DNA of 64,000 nucleotides, from NCBI GenBank assembly GCA_041394945.1, contig JAWKHH010000004.1, positions 1,302,001 to 1,366,000 on the forward strand, in the 5' to 3' direction. Numbering within the stretch: the stretch's first letter is position 1; each line of letters begins with the position of its first letter. A program made the translations under genes and the position numbers. Below the pieces are notes generated by a model. The model made no database searches. It was not told the DNA's origin and saw only the letters and a program-made list of their open reading frames with translations. The DNA comes from Bryobacteraceae bacterium (lineage in GTDB: Bacteria > Acidobacteriota > Terriglobia > Bryobacterales > Bryobacteraceae). This document shows, one piece after another, positions 35,011-43,338 of the stretch.

Positions 35011-35352
35011 CTATACGCTGTTCGGGGCGGATTGGCACTGGGGTAGCCCGACCGCCGGAGGTACTGAATCGAATCCCGTCTTGACCTCTGGAAGAACCCA
35101 GCGCGCTTCCTCGAATCCGACGTACTTGTAAATACGCAGCGCCCCGGATTCGTCCTCCAGGAGGTCGCCGATCTCCAACGGGGAGTCTGATTCACGGAGA
35201 GCCGACCACGCGGCATAGGGATGCGCCGCTTCGACAACTCCTAGGGGTTCATAGTCTTTCGGCTTGACGGAGGCGACGCCGGCGGTGTGGGCGCCCCAGC
35301 GAAAGCTCTGGCGGGGGTTCTCCTTGAGCCGGTGGATGCGGTAGGATGGCAT
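35011..35352 (-). CDS. Small protein of unknown function
   Basis: The 113-residue product, from MPSYRIHRLKENPRQSFRWG, is hydrophilic and mixed alpha/beta. It has a Pro-Leu-rich middle (SPLEIGDLLEDESGALRIYKYVG) and no export signal or known motif. An ATG 24 bases further upstream also exists in frame, but it lies in the promoter-like region of the divergent PEP-CTERM gene. It shares direction with the 2H phosphoesterase. I do not recognise a family. Confidence 0.55.
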   Translation of the reverse strand: MPSYRIHRLKENPRQSFRWGAHTAGVASVKPKDYEPLGVVEAAHPYAAWSALRESDSPLEIGDLLEDESGALRIYKYVGFEEARWVLPEVKTGFDSVPPAVGLPQCQSAPNSV

Positions 35353-35513
35353 GATTGGTACTCGAAAACATAACATGGAAGAAATGTTCGGCGCAAGTCC
35401 GCTTGGCGGTCAAAGGCGGCATCTTGCGTGGATGCAACAAGGTGAGGCAAGTCCTCGAAACGAAAGGCTTAACGGGGCGCGAGGGCCCCGGCCCAGGACA
35501 GCAAGCCCGACGC

Positions 35514-35542
35514 TTGACAAATGTCTTATCTTTCTTTAGTAT
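35514..35542 (+). promoter_or_regulatory. Sigma-70-type promoter of the PEP-CTERM gene
   Basis: TTGACA (35514-35519) and TAGTAT (35537-35542) are separated by exactly 17 bases, close to the ideal. This predicts a transcript start near 35549 and a leader of about 70 bases. The local drop in GC fits a promoter. The stretch 35353-35513 between this and the minus-strand gene holds nothing else I can name. Confidence 0.75.
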
Positions 35543-35621
35543 CGAACTGTATAGGCAGATCGTAGCTCGGAGTCTGTCGAGGAGTGTAATGATAAGAGCC
35601 AAAAAAGCCGAAGGAGGAGAG

Positions 35622-36353
35622 ATGATAAGGAAATGGTTGCTGACAGCGGGGGTCGTGAGTCTTTTCACGGCTACCGGATGGGCAACGTCCGTGGCGGTAA
35701 TCGACGACTTCACAACACTTGATCCAGGGAACCTGGGCGTTGTAGCGTCGCCGGATTCCTGCCCTGGAGATGCATCTCCCCAGACCTACGGGGGATCGAA
35801 TGCAATCGGGCAGCGGCAAGTGACCGTGAACCGCACCGGTGGAACCGGGTGCGCCACTTTTTCGGTAGCTACTCCGTCGCCGCGCGCCGAGCTGTCCCTG
35901 GACAGCGACACCTCAGGCGAGGCCATGATTTTGTGGAACGTCGCCGATCCTGGAACGCTCAGCAGCGCGATTATGGGCGCTCATCACCTTTCGTTCCTCT
36001 ACCGCGCTGACGGGGGCGTGGTGACTACCGGCCCCAACCAGAGCTCTGTCGCCTTCAATCTGTGTCTCAATAGCGGCGCTTGCATGTCGTTCGCGCAGAA
36101 TTTCGTTGGCCCCTTGGTCCCGTTGCAGCAGATCACCTGGAGCTTCAACGACTTCTTCAACTACGACGCGTTCTGGAACGACCTCAACAACGGCGCGCTG
36201 ATTTCGTCGATTCAATTGACGCTCGCTGGCATGAACGGACAGAACCTGATCATCGACCAGATTCAGATCACGACGCCGGAGCCGGCCACCTTCGTACTCA
36301 TGGGTTCGGCCCTGGCGGGGCTCGCGCTACTCCGCCGCCGACGGTTGGTCTAA
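35622..36353 (+). CDS. PEP-CTERM sorted extracellular protein
   Basis: The 243-residue product begins with a signal peptide (IRKWLLTAGVVSLFTATGWA), preceded by AGGAGG four bases upstream. An in-frame ATG at 35589 with its own AGGAG is possible, but the signal peptide begins at 35622. The C-terminus is the PEP-CTERM signal (TPEPATFVLMGSALAGLALL followed by RRRR), which exosortase recognises to anchor or release proteins. The central part (EAMILWNVADPGTLSSAIMG) is a beta-sandwich-like domain seen in many such proteins. No exosortase lies in this window. A strong promoter and terminator show it is a single-gene unit. Confidence 0.9.
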   Translation: MIRKWLLTAGVVSLFTATGWATSVAVIDDFTTLDPGNLGVVASPDSCPGDASPQTYGGSNAIGQRQVTVNRTGGTGCATFSVATPSPRAELSLDSDTSGEAMILWNVADPGTLSSAIMGAHHLSFLYRADGGVVTTGPNQSSVAFNLCLNSGACMSFAQNFVGPLVPLQQITWSFNDFFNYDAFWNDLNNGALISSIQLTLAGMNGQNLIIDQIQITTPEPATFVLMGSALAGLALLRRRRLV

Positions 36354-36375
36354 GCGTACCCGGTCTCGCAACCGC

Positions 36376-36408
36376 GGGCTCGATCCTTCCGGGGATCGAG
36401 CCCGTTTT
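36376..36408 (+). terminator. Rho-independent terminator after the PEP-CTERM gene
   Basis: A perfect 11-base-pair stem, GGGCTCGATCC (36376-36386) with GGATCGAGCCC (36393-36403), is closed by a six-base loop and followed by GTTTT. It starts 23 bases after the stop codon. Confidence 0.85.
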
Positions 36409-36417
36409 GCTTTCGCC

Positions 36418-36915
36418 ATGTCATTTTCGATCACCGACTACGGAGCCGCCCTCGAGCGAATCCTGAGAAATCCCGGCGACCGCCGCGTGCTCGACGGCGT
36501 CACGGCGGAGGCCCTTTTCCCCACAGGCCGCAATCCCGCCGCCGCGATGGCAGGGCTCTGGATTCGGGCCGGCGACGACGACCGCGCGCACACGATCGCC
36601 CAGGATCTTCACGACGCCGATGGCAGCTTCTGGCACGGCATCGTTCACCGCCGCGAACCGGACCCGGGCAACTCCGGGTACTGGTTCCGGCGCACGGGCA
36701 GGCACCCGGTGTTCCCCGCCCTGCTCGCGGCGGTGAAGACGCTCGAGTTGCCCTCGCGCTTCGTTCCGGGCGCGCAGTGGGACCCGTTCGCCTGGATCGA
36801 TTTCTGGGAGTACGCACGCCGGCGGCCGGACTCGGCGGAGTGGCGCACGGCGCTCGAGATCGAGCGCCTGGAATGGGAGATCCTGTTCGATTACTGCGCT
36901 CGCAGAATGTCATAA
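36418..36915 (+). CDS. Cytoplasmic protein of unknown function
   Basis: The 165-residue product has no signal or membrane segment. It is rich in Trp, Asp and Arg, with WIRAGDDDRAHTIAQDLHD, DGSFWHGIVHRREPDPGNSGYW and WIDFWEYARRRPDSAEW among its runs. The HGIVHRREPDPGNSGYWF section resembles uncharacterised acidobacterial and planctomycetal proteins I know only by pattern. It starts ten bases after the terminator and eight bases before the dehydrogenase start, so it and the dehydrogenase likely share a transcript. The function is unknown. Confidence 0.65.
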   Translation: MSFSITDYGAALERILRNPGDRRVLDGVTAEALFPTGRNPAAAMAGLWIRAGDDDRAHTIAQDLHDADGSFWHGIVHRREPDPGNSGYWFRRTGRHPVFPALLAAVKTLELPSRFVPGAQWDPFAWIDFWEYARRRPDSAEWRTALEIERLEWEILFDYCARRMS

Positions 36916-36922
36916 TTCAGAG

Positions 36923-38017
36923 GTGCGCAGCAAAGCGGCCGTCCTGACGCGTTACAACTCCCCCCTCGAAATTCGTGAGTACCCGGTTCCGGAATCGGCG
37001 GGTCCGGGCGAGGCGATCGTGCGCGTGGAGATGGCCGGCATCTGCGGCACGGATGTCCACCTGTGGAAGGGCGAGCTACCCGTGCCGCTGCCGGTGATCC
37101 TGGGGCACGAGTCCGCCGGACGGATTCAGGCTCTCGGAAGCGGTCTCGAGCGGGACTGGCGGGGAGAGACTCTGCATGCCGGGGACCGGGTCACGTGGGC
37201 CAGCTCCATCGTGTGCGGGGAATGTTTCTACTGCCGGGTGAAGCGCCAGCCGACGCGATGCGTGGGCCGGAAGGCGTACGGCATCTCCTACTGCTGCGAC
37301 GATGCCCCACACCTCCGCGGCGGGTACGCGGAAACGATCGTGCTGCGGGCGGGGTCGAGCATTTTCAAGCTGCCGGATTCTCTGGATACGGTGGCGCTCG
37401 TGGGCGCGGGATGCGCGCTAACGACGGCCATTCACGGACTCGAGCGGTGTCCGGTCGGGTGGGGCGATGTGGTGGTGATCCAGGGCACGGGTCCGGTGGG
37501 CCTGGCGGCGCTGGCCGTGGCGAAACAATCGGGCGCCGGGCGGATCATCGCCGTCGGCGGCCCTCCGCACCGGCTGGAGTTGGCGCGGCGGTTCGGCGGG
37601 GACGTGACGGTGGATGTCGATGAGGTCCGGGGGCCGGAACGGCAAGAGCGGGTGATCGAGGCCACCGGAGGGTTCGGGGCCGATGTCGTCGTGGAGTGCG
37701 TGGGCCATCCGGAGGCGGTGAACGAAGGGATCGAACTCGCGCGGGACGGCGGCAAGTTCCTGGTGCTTGGCCAGTACGCCAACGCCGGGAACATCTCCTT
37801 CAACCCCCACACGATTACGAGGAAGCAGCTCGAGATTCGCGGGTCCTGGGGATTCGAGCCGCGCCATGTGGACGCCGCGATGCGCATGCTCGGAATCGGA
37901 CGCTGGGCGGAGCTGTTCGCCGGTCTGGTAACGCACAGGTATCGGCTCGAAGATGCCAACGAAGCCATCGAAACGGTGCGGGATTGGCGATCCGGAAAGA
38001 CGGTGCTGGTTCCCTGA
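36923..38017 (+). CDS. Zinc-dependent medium-chain alcohol/polyol dehydrogenase
   Basis: The 364-residue product starts at GTG. The catalytic zinc site is in AGICGTDVHLW and LGHESAG, the structural zinc Cys set is CGECFYCRVKRQPTRC, and the NAD-binding loop is GTGPVGLAAL. This is the L-threonine 3-dehydrogenase/sorbitol dehydrogenase branch, which oxidises a secondary alcohol using NAD(P). The exact substrate is not shown. It lies between a gene of unknown function and a membrane-fusion protein whose start follows its stop by one base. Confidence 0.9.
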   Translation: MRSKAAVLTRYNSPLEIREYPVPESAGPGEAIVRVEMAGICGTDVHLWKGELPVPLPVILGHESAGRIQALGSGLERDWRGETLHAGDRVTWASSIVCGECFYCRVKRQPTRCVGRKAYGISYCCDDAPHLRGGYAETIVLRAGSSIFKLPDSLDTVALVGAGCALTTAIHGLERCPVGWGDVVVIQGTGPVGLAALAVAKQSGAGRIIAVGGPPHRLELARRFGGDVTVDVDEVRGPERQERVIEATGGFGADVVVECVGHPEAVNEGIELARDGGKFLVLGQYANAGNISFNPHTITRKQLEIRGSWGFEPRHVDAAMRMLGIGRWAELFAGLVTHRYRLEDANEAIETVRDWRSGKTVLVP

Positions 38018-38018
38018 G

Positions 38019-39230
38019 ATGGGTCGCGCGGCGGCGGTAGCGGTGGCGGCTGCGTTGCTGGGGGGCATCGTTTGGCTGGCGCTGCGCGACGATCCTCCGG
38101 CGGAGGTGAATTTCGCACGGGTGTATCGCGGCAGGCTAGTGAGCCGGCTCGTGACCAATGGGCGAATCGAGGCTGGCGAGGCGGTGATGGTGTCCATGCC
38201 GCGCGACGGGCGGATCGTGCGGGTGGCCGTGAAGGAGGGCGCCCGGGTGGCCGCGGGCGGGGCAATCGCCCAGTTGGATACCAGCGATCTGCAAACCGAG
38301 TTGGCCGCCGCGCGCGCGCGGCTGGCGGAAGCGAAGGATGCCGTGCGGTTAGCCGGCTCGGGCCCGGGGCGGACGGCCCGCGCCGAGATCGACGCCGCCA
38401 TCGAGAGGTCGCGGCGGGACCGTGACGATGCCGCCGCGAAGATCCCGGGGCTCGAACGGCTGGTGGCCAAGGAGGCTGCACCGCGCTCCGAACTCAGCCA
38501 GATGCGCGAGCGGGTGCGCGCACTCGACCTCGAGATCGAAGGGTTGAGGAAGCGCCGTGAGTCGACGCCGCCGGACTCGTCGCGCGAGCCCGCCGAAGCG
38601 CGCGTTCGGGAGTCCGAAGCCGCCATCTCCGAGTTCGAAGGCCGCCTGGCTCAAAGCACGGTGCGGACGCGGGAAGGTGGTGTCGTGTACGAATTGACGA
38701 TCCGGAACCCCGGCGTGGCGAGGGCGGGAGAAACGATCGCGCGCGTGGGTAAGGTCGATCCGGTGAAGGCGCTGATCTACGTAGATGAGCCCGAGCTCGG
38801 CCGCGTCACCACGGGAATGGCGGTACGGATCACCTGGGACGGGCAGCCGAACCGCGAGTGGACGGCGGCGGTGACGCGGATGCCGTCGCAGATCGTAGCG
38901 TTGAACTCACGGCAGGTAGGCGAGGTGGAGTGCGAAGTGGCGAACGCGGACGGCATGCTGCTGCCGGGGGCGAACGTCAACGCGGAACTGGTGACGAAGG
39001 TGAGCGAGGGCGTGTTGCTGGCGCCCACCGGTGCGATCCGGCGGGCCGGCTCGGAAACAGGCGTGTGGGTTCTCTCCGGGGAGCGGATCGAGTGGAGGGC
39101 AGTGACCATTGGCGGATCGAGCGCCACCGAGACCGAGATCATTTCTGGGGTTTCGGACGGAGAGAGCGTGGCCCTTGGAGCTTATGATTCGTTACGGGCG
39201 GGAGATCGAGTGCGAACACGGTACCCGTAG
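38019..39230 (+). CDS. HlyD/RND-type periplasmic adaptor (membrane fusion) protein
   Basis: The 403-residue product has one N-terminal TM helix (AAAVAVAAALLGGIVWLAL), then a lipoyl-like half-motif (GRIVRVAVKEGARVAAGGAIAQL). A long helical hairpin of about 110 residues is rich in Ala/Arg/Glu. A beta-barrel part has GRVTTGMAVRITWDG and LLPGANVNAELV, and a membrane-proximal domain lies at the end. Adaptors link an inner-membrane pump to an outer-membrane channel. No pump gene follows here, because the next gene is on the other strand. It is therefore an orphan in the window. Its last 92 bases overlap the sialidase-like gene convergently. Confidence 0.85.
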   Translation: MGRAAAVAVAAALLGGIVWLALRDDPPAEVNFARVYRGRLVSRLVTNGRIEAGEAVMVSMPRDGRIVRVAVKEGARVAAGGAIAQLDTSDLQTELAAARARLAEAKDAVRLAGSGPGRTARAEIDAAIERSRRDRDDAAAKIPGLERLVAKEAAPRSELSQMRERVRALDLEIEGLRKRRESTPPDSSREPAEARVRESEAAISEFEGRLAQSTVRTREGGVVYELTIRNPGVARAGETIARVGKVDPVKALIYVDEPELGRVTTGMAVRITWDGQPNREWTAAVTRMPSQIVALNSRQVGEVECEVANADGMLLPGANVNAELVTKVSEGVLLAPTGAIRRAGSETGVWVLSGERIEWRAVTIGGSSATETEIISGVSDGESVALGAYDSLRAGDRVRTRYP

Positions 39231-40254
39231 CGATGCCGCCGTCCTGTTCCCAGACCGCCAGGATACGCTTGCCGGTGTAGATCACTTGCGGATAAGCCCC
39301 CGAAGGTGACAATAGGGTTTCCCTATCCTCGCGCGAGGAACGGGAGCGAATGCCGTCGGACGCAGTCCATACGGCGAACACGTCGTCATTGAGACCCGCC
39401 GCGATAGCTGGATCCTTGCCGCGGCCGAGTTCGCTCTCCGGACTGCCGGGAAGGGCGACGAAGATCGAGTTCTCGCGTCGCCAGACGGTGTAGATCTTAC
39501 CGGTGGCGGAAACGGCCAATCCGCCGCCGTCCATGGGGCATGCGTCGATCTTCCAGGTTCCGCGGCCGAGGCGGGAGGCGAGCGAGAACGCGGGCTGGCC
39601 AGCCGGAGACCGGGAGTAGAACAAGTCGCGGGAACCATCGAGTGCGTTGCGCCACATCACGTGGACGTCGCCCGCCAGGCCAATCTTCACGGTAGGGTGG
39701 CAGCACTGGCAGATTGTCCCGTCCGGTGATTCGTAAACGAGGAAGTCCTTCGACCAGGTGAGGCCGCCATCGATCGATTGCGATCCATAGAGCCGCGTCC
39801 CCTTCGCGCGCAAGTCAAGCCAGACGGCCACGATGGCGCCGTTGCCGTTGGCCATGGCGTGAAGACCTTCCCGGGCTGAACCTTCAACATCATTTACGCG
39901 GACCGGCCCCTGCCAGGTTTGGCCATCGTCGGTGGAGCGCCAGGCCAGGAGGTCCCCATCGGCGCCACCGCCCCTGGCCCCGGCAACGGCGGTGATCACG
40001 ATGTTGCCGGCCTGGAAGGCGACGCGCGGTCCGCGGTGACGGCCGAGTGCGAGTTTGCCGCCGGCCGGGATGCGCACGGGGCCGGAGAAGGTAGCGCCGT
40101 CGTCCGAGGAAGCGGCGTAGTAGATATCGTTCCCGGCGCCGAAGACCATCCCGATCCGGTCCCCGGTGGAGGCAAGCTGGGGCTGCTGGTACTTGACGTC
40201 GGGTGATGGCGGGGTCACCTTCATCGCCAGGAGCAGCGCGAGCGGCAAAACCAT
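39139..40254 (-). CDS. Sialidase-like beta-propeller protein with Asp-box repeats
   Basis: Start chosen at MVLPLALLLAMKV, a short signal-like stretch, giving 371 residues. Asp-box motifs appear in AASSDDGATF, WRSTDDGQTW and QSIDGGLTW, characteristic of sialidase and BNR-type six-bladed propellers. A CQCCHP Cys cluster may bind a metal or form a disulfide. The catalytic Arg triad and nucleophilic Tyr of true sialidases cannot be placed, so it may only bind glycans. The 3' end overlaps the adaptor gene by 92 bases, and the last 30 or so residues are therefore encoded antisense to that gene. Confidence 0.7.
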   Translation of the reverse strand: MVLPLALLLAMKVTPPSPDVKYQQPQLASTGDRIGMVFGAGNDIYYAASSDDGATFSGPVRIPAGGKLALGRHRGPRVAFQAGNIVITAVAGARGGGADGDLLAWRSTDDGQTWQGPVRVNDVEGSAREGLHAMANGNGAIVAVWLDLRAKGTRLYGSQSIDGGLTWSKDFLVYESPDGTICQCCHPTVKIGLAGDVHVMWRNALDGSRDLFYSRSPAGQPAFSLASRLGRGTWKIDACPMDGGGLAVSATGKIYTVWRRENSIFVALPGSPESELGRGKDPAIAAGLNDDVFAVWTASDGIRSRSSREDRETLLSPSGAYPQVIYTGKRILAVWEQDGGIATGTVFALDLPPVTNHKLQGPRSLRPKPQK

Positions 40255-40288
40255 GTCCCTATGGTAGACGTTCGTGAAGCCGACGAGG

Positions 40289-40987
40289 TTAGGCGAGATC
40301 GAAAAGGAGGATCTCCGCGCCTTCGCCGGACTCAATGGCAAGCGCGCCCTCGTCGCTCACGGCGGCGCCATCGCCCTCGCGCAGAGTCTGTCCATTGACG
40401 GTCAGGGAGCCGCGCGCCGTCTGAAGCCATGCGTGGCGGCCGGGAGCAAGGCGGTGTTCAACGGCGCTGCCGGGGGCGAGGACCGAGGCGTAAAGATCCG
40501 CGTCCTGCTCGATTCGCATGGAGCCGTCGCGCCCATCGGCGGACGCCATCAGGAGGAGCCGGTTCGCCTTCTCTTCCGGCGTGAACATGCGTTGCTCGTA
40601 GCCGGGCGTGAGGCCGCGCTCGCGGGGGCGGAGCCAGATTTGCAGAAGCCGGGTTTTTCCTTCCTTGAGCGGGTTGAACTCGCTGTGCATGACGCCGGAA
40701 CCGGCAGTCATCCGCTGGACTTCTCCCTCGCGGATTTCTGCCTCGTTGCCCATTGAGTCCCTGTGAGCGATAGCGCCGTCGAGCATGTAGGTGATGATCT
40801 CCATGTCGCGGTGCGAGTGCATGGGGAAACCGGCGCCCGCGGCGATTCGGTCGTCGTTGATGACGCGAAGGGCGCGGAAGCCCATGTGAGCCGGATCGTA
40901 GTATTCGGCAAACGAGAACGAAAAGCGTGTATCGAGCCAGCCATGATTGGCGTGGCCGCGTTGATCAGCCGGTCGAATTGTTATCAC
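40289..40987 (-). CDS. Pirin family protein (YhhW-type bicupin)
   Basis: The 232-residue product has the Fe-binding set H57 and H59 in FPMHSHRDME, then H101 and E103 in GVMHSEFN, matching quercetin-2,3-dioxygenase-like pirins such as E. coli YhhW. The first cupin carries the metal; the second does not. Quercetinase activity has been reported for some members, but the physiological role is unclear. Its ATG overlaps the stop of the membrane-protein gene before it by four bases, so the two are translated together. Confidence 0.93.
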   Translation of the reverse strand: MITIRPADQRGHANHGWLDTRFSFSFAEYYDPAHMGFRALRVINDDRIAAGAGFPMHSHRDMEIITYMLDGAIAHRDSMGNEAEIREGEVQRMTAGSGVMHSEFNPLKEGKTRLLQIWLRPRERGLTPGYEQRMFTPEEKANRLLLMASADGRDGSMRIEQDADLYASVLAPGSAVEHRLAPGRHAWLQTARGSLTVNGQTLREGDGAAVSDEGALAIESGEGAEILLFDLA

Positions 40988-41556
40988 GAACTATAGGATT
41001 CAGAACCGGTGGATTTGGTCGCAAGAGCATGGCGGGACCGGGGATTCGGGGAACGGCGGAGCAGACGCCAAAGGATCGCGGTGCCCGCGGCGAGGGCGGC
41101 CGATGTAGGAATGGCCCACGATTCGTCCCATTGCGCCCAAGGAAGGCCGGCGGCGATGCCCAGGTAGTGCAGCACCACGTATGTCCAAAAGACGTAGACC
41201 GTAACGAATCCTGAGAATGCCAGCAGCACCGTATTGACGACTCGGTTCCGTTGACGGCGGGCCTGGTCGAGCGTGCAGACGCCCTGGCTCCGGAAGTAGA
41301 CAACGACGGCGAGCAGAAGAAACGCGATTGCAGCGACCCGGAAATGCCACTTGTAGTCGCCATAGAGCCAGTTGCCGAGGCTGTTGGCGGCCGCCACCGT
41401 GGAGAGGCCGGCGAGCACCATGACGATCGGCGTGAGGCAGCAGAGTCCGCCCACGAGTCCGCTAAGCGCGGACAGCAGGAAAACGGGCTTGTCGCTGGCG
41501 CGGTCTTCTTCCATGTCCGATACTTCGATGATATCAACTGGGTGGTCACGGTCCAT
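40984..41556 (-). CDS. Inner-membrane protein with MerT-like Cys-Cys motif
   Basis: The product has about four hydrophobic segments. The first contains GGLCCLTPIVMVLAGLS, a vicinal Cys pair in TM1 that recalls MerT/MerC-type metal or thiol transport proteins. A second Cys is in VYFRSQGVCTLD. The start is uncertain: ATG at 41556 (190 residues), a GTG at 41568, and ATG at 41514 are all in frame, and none has a strong ribosome-binding site. Pirin follows with a four-base overlap. Metal transport is inference from the Cys pair, and no MerR or reductase is nearby. Confidence 0.6.
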   Translation of the reverse strand: MDRDHPVDIIEVSDMEEDRASDKPVFLLSALSGLVGGLCCLTPIVMVLAGLSTVAAANSLGNWLYGDYKWHFRVAAIAFLLLAVVVYFRSQGVCTLDQARRQRNRVVNTVLLAFSGFVTVYVFWTYVVLHYLGIAAGLPWAQWDESWAIPTSAALAAGTAILWRLLRRSPNPRSRHALATKSTGSESYSS

Positions 41557-41576
41557 ATGCGGATACACTGAGACCC

Positions 41577-42404
41577 ATGGCTGTTATCGACACACACGCG
41601 CACATATATTCACCTGACGAGCGCAGGTATCCACCGATTGAGAAGCCGCTGCGGGTCCCGGGCGGCAAGGGATCGCTCGAAGACCTGAAGAGAGAGGCAG
41701 GGGCGGCGGCAGTGGACGCGGTGTGCGCGATCCAGGTGAGCACGTACTACCGGTTCGACAACCGGTACATTCTGGATTCGGCGGCGGCGAACCGGAAGTG
41801 GGTGGCCGGGGTCTGTACGCTGGACCCGGACAATCCGGAGTCGCCCGCAATGTTGAAGCGATTCGCACGGGAGTTCGGAGTGCGTGGGATGCGATCGATC
41901 CCAGGCAAAGACGGGAGGCTCGATGCGCCGGGAGTCCGCGCGTTGTGGAAGGCGGGGTGGGAAGCCGGAATTGTGATCAACGTGCTGGTGGGCGAGGACA
42001 AGGCGCCGGACGTTCACAAGATGCTGTACGACTTCCCAAAGCTGCCGGTGGTGCTTGATCATTGCATGAATCCGAAAGCGGGGCCGGGGCTCACGAAGAC
42101 GGTAGACGTGGTGCGGGGGCTGGCGAAGTATCGGAACCTGCATGCGAAGCTCACGTTCATCCCGACCGGTAGCGCAACCGGGTATCCGTGCGCCGACATG
42201 CACGACGCATGCATGAAGATCGCCGAGGCGTACGGGCCGGAGCGATGCGTGTGGGGCAGCGATTTTCCGTGTGAGCTGTGGTGCCCGAAGGTGTCGTACC
42301 GCGAGCACCTGCGGATCTTCACCGACGACCTGCCGTTCAACCGGCGGGCGCGGGCCGAGATTCTCGGCGGGACGGCGGAGCGGCTCTGGTTCGGGCGGCG
42401 TTAG
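41577..42404 (+). CDS. Amidohydrolase-2 family metal-dependent hydrolase
   Basis: The 275-residue TIM-barrel product has metal ligands H7 and H9 in IDTHAHIYS, H162 in VVLDHCM and D229 in VWGSDFP, the standard set of the amidohydrolase-2 (ACMSD/2-pyrone-4,6-dicarboxylate lactonase-like) family. It hydrolyses or decarboxylates small cyclic acids; the substrate is unknown. It is divergent from the MerT-like gene, with about 20 bases between the starts. It stands alone before a 70-base gap leading to the unknown gene pair. Confidence 0.87.
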   Translation: MAVIDTHAHIYSPDERRYPPIEKPLRVPGGKGSLEDLKREAGAAAVDAVCAIQVSTYYRFDNRYILDSAAANRKWVAGVCTLDPDNPESPAMLKRFAREFGVRGMRSIPGKDGRLDAPGVRALWKAGWEAGIVINVLVGEDKAPDVHKMLYDFPKLPVVLDHCMNPKAGPGLTKTVDVVRGLAKYRNLHAKLTFIPTGSATGYPCADMHDACMKIAEAYGPERCVWGSDFPCELWCPKVSYREHLRIFTDDLPFNRRARAEILGGTAERLWFGRR

Positions 42405-42474
42405 CGTAGCGCGGTGGACGCGGTGGTCGACGTCGAGGCGTTCCGGCGCCGATGGTGATATTCTTGTCGGCACT

Positions 42475-43329
42475 ATGAATCGGAGCACACTAATTCTGGA
42501 ATTGCGCGACGTCCACGGTGAGTTTATCGACGACTCCGTGCGGGTGGAAATCCGGAACCGGGTTCTGGACTCGGAGAAGATGGCCATCGACACAAACACG
42601 AAGAAGAAGGCGGCGCCAATCAAGAACGTCGCCGCATTCCCACAGGGATTGGCCGAAGTGACGATCAAGCCGGATCGATACCGGATGACGAGCCTGTTCG
42701 TGAACGTGCCCGCCGGTAGCCCGCTGACCGTTCCGGTGACGCTTTTTGTGAATCCAAGCAAAGCGGAGCCGACGTTTCCCACGATCACAAAGCTCCCCGA
42801 CGACCTCCGGCAGCTTCTCAAGGCGTCAAAGTTCGACGCGGCGGACTGGAACAAGATGGACCCGCTCGACAAGGCGGGCTTGATGAACATCTGCGCGAAA
42901 GCGCGGACGATCGCGCTCGATGGGGGCCGGACAATCGCGGACGCGTTCCGCAAGATCATCCAAAAGAAGCCAGCGCGAATTCACACGGTGGTGGACCCGG
43001 ATTTGTACGTCGCAGTGCAGGCGCTGCCGCAGGTCTTCGATGGCGTGAACGGGGCCCTGCACGAGTTCCCGGACGGGTGGAAGCGCCTCGAAGCCGACAG
43101 CAGCTTCAAGACGCGCGACAGGGCCGGCGTGCTGCAGTTGACCTTCGCGCGCGACACCTCCGGAGAGGATCTGTGGATGGTGGACGCCGATATCGACGAT
43201 CACTCCGGCATCGAGCACGCCTTCGACGTGGTCCGCCACCACATCACCGGAACGGATACCAACCCCTACGATATTCATCAGATTCTGATCCTTTTTCAAG
43301 GGCTCGACCCCGGCTATCGACTGCTGTAG
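42475..43329 (+). CDS. Protein of unknown function, paired with the next gene
   Basis: The 284-residue product starts at ATG 42475, after CACT. It has a strand-rich N-terminus (STLILELRDVHGEFIDDSVRVEI), a helical centre (LPDDLRQLLKASKFDAADWNKMDPLDKAGLMN), and a C-terminus with acidic strands (DLWMVDADIDDHSGIEHAFDVV). It has no signal peptide and no membrane helix. I do not recognise a domain. It ends nine bases before the start of the 730-residue gene, which has a good ribosome-binding site overlapping this gene's end, so the two form an operon and probably act together. Confidence 0.6.
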   Translation: MNRSTLILELRDVHGEFIDDSVRVEIRNRVLDSEKMAIDTNTKKKAAPIKNVAAFPQGLAEVTIKPDRYRMTSLFVNVPAGSPLTVPVTLFVNPSKAEPTFPTITKLPDDLRQLLKASKFDAADWNKMDPLDKAGLMNICAKARTIALDGGRTIADAFRKIIQKKPARIHTVVDPDLYVAVQALPQVFDGVNGALHEFPDGWKRLEADSSFKTRDRAGVLQLTFARDTSGEDLWMVDADIDDHSGIEHAFDVVRHHITGTDTNPYDIHQILILFQGLDPGYRLL

Positions 43330-43338
43330 GAGGCGCCC

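Noticed and set aside
35353..35513. A riboswitch or small RNA before the PEP-CTERM gene
   Set aside because: I see no known motif or long stem, and the clear promoter begins at 35514, so the stretch is upstream of the transcript.
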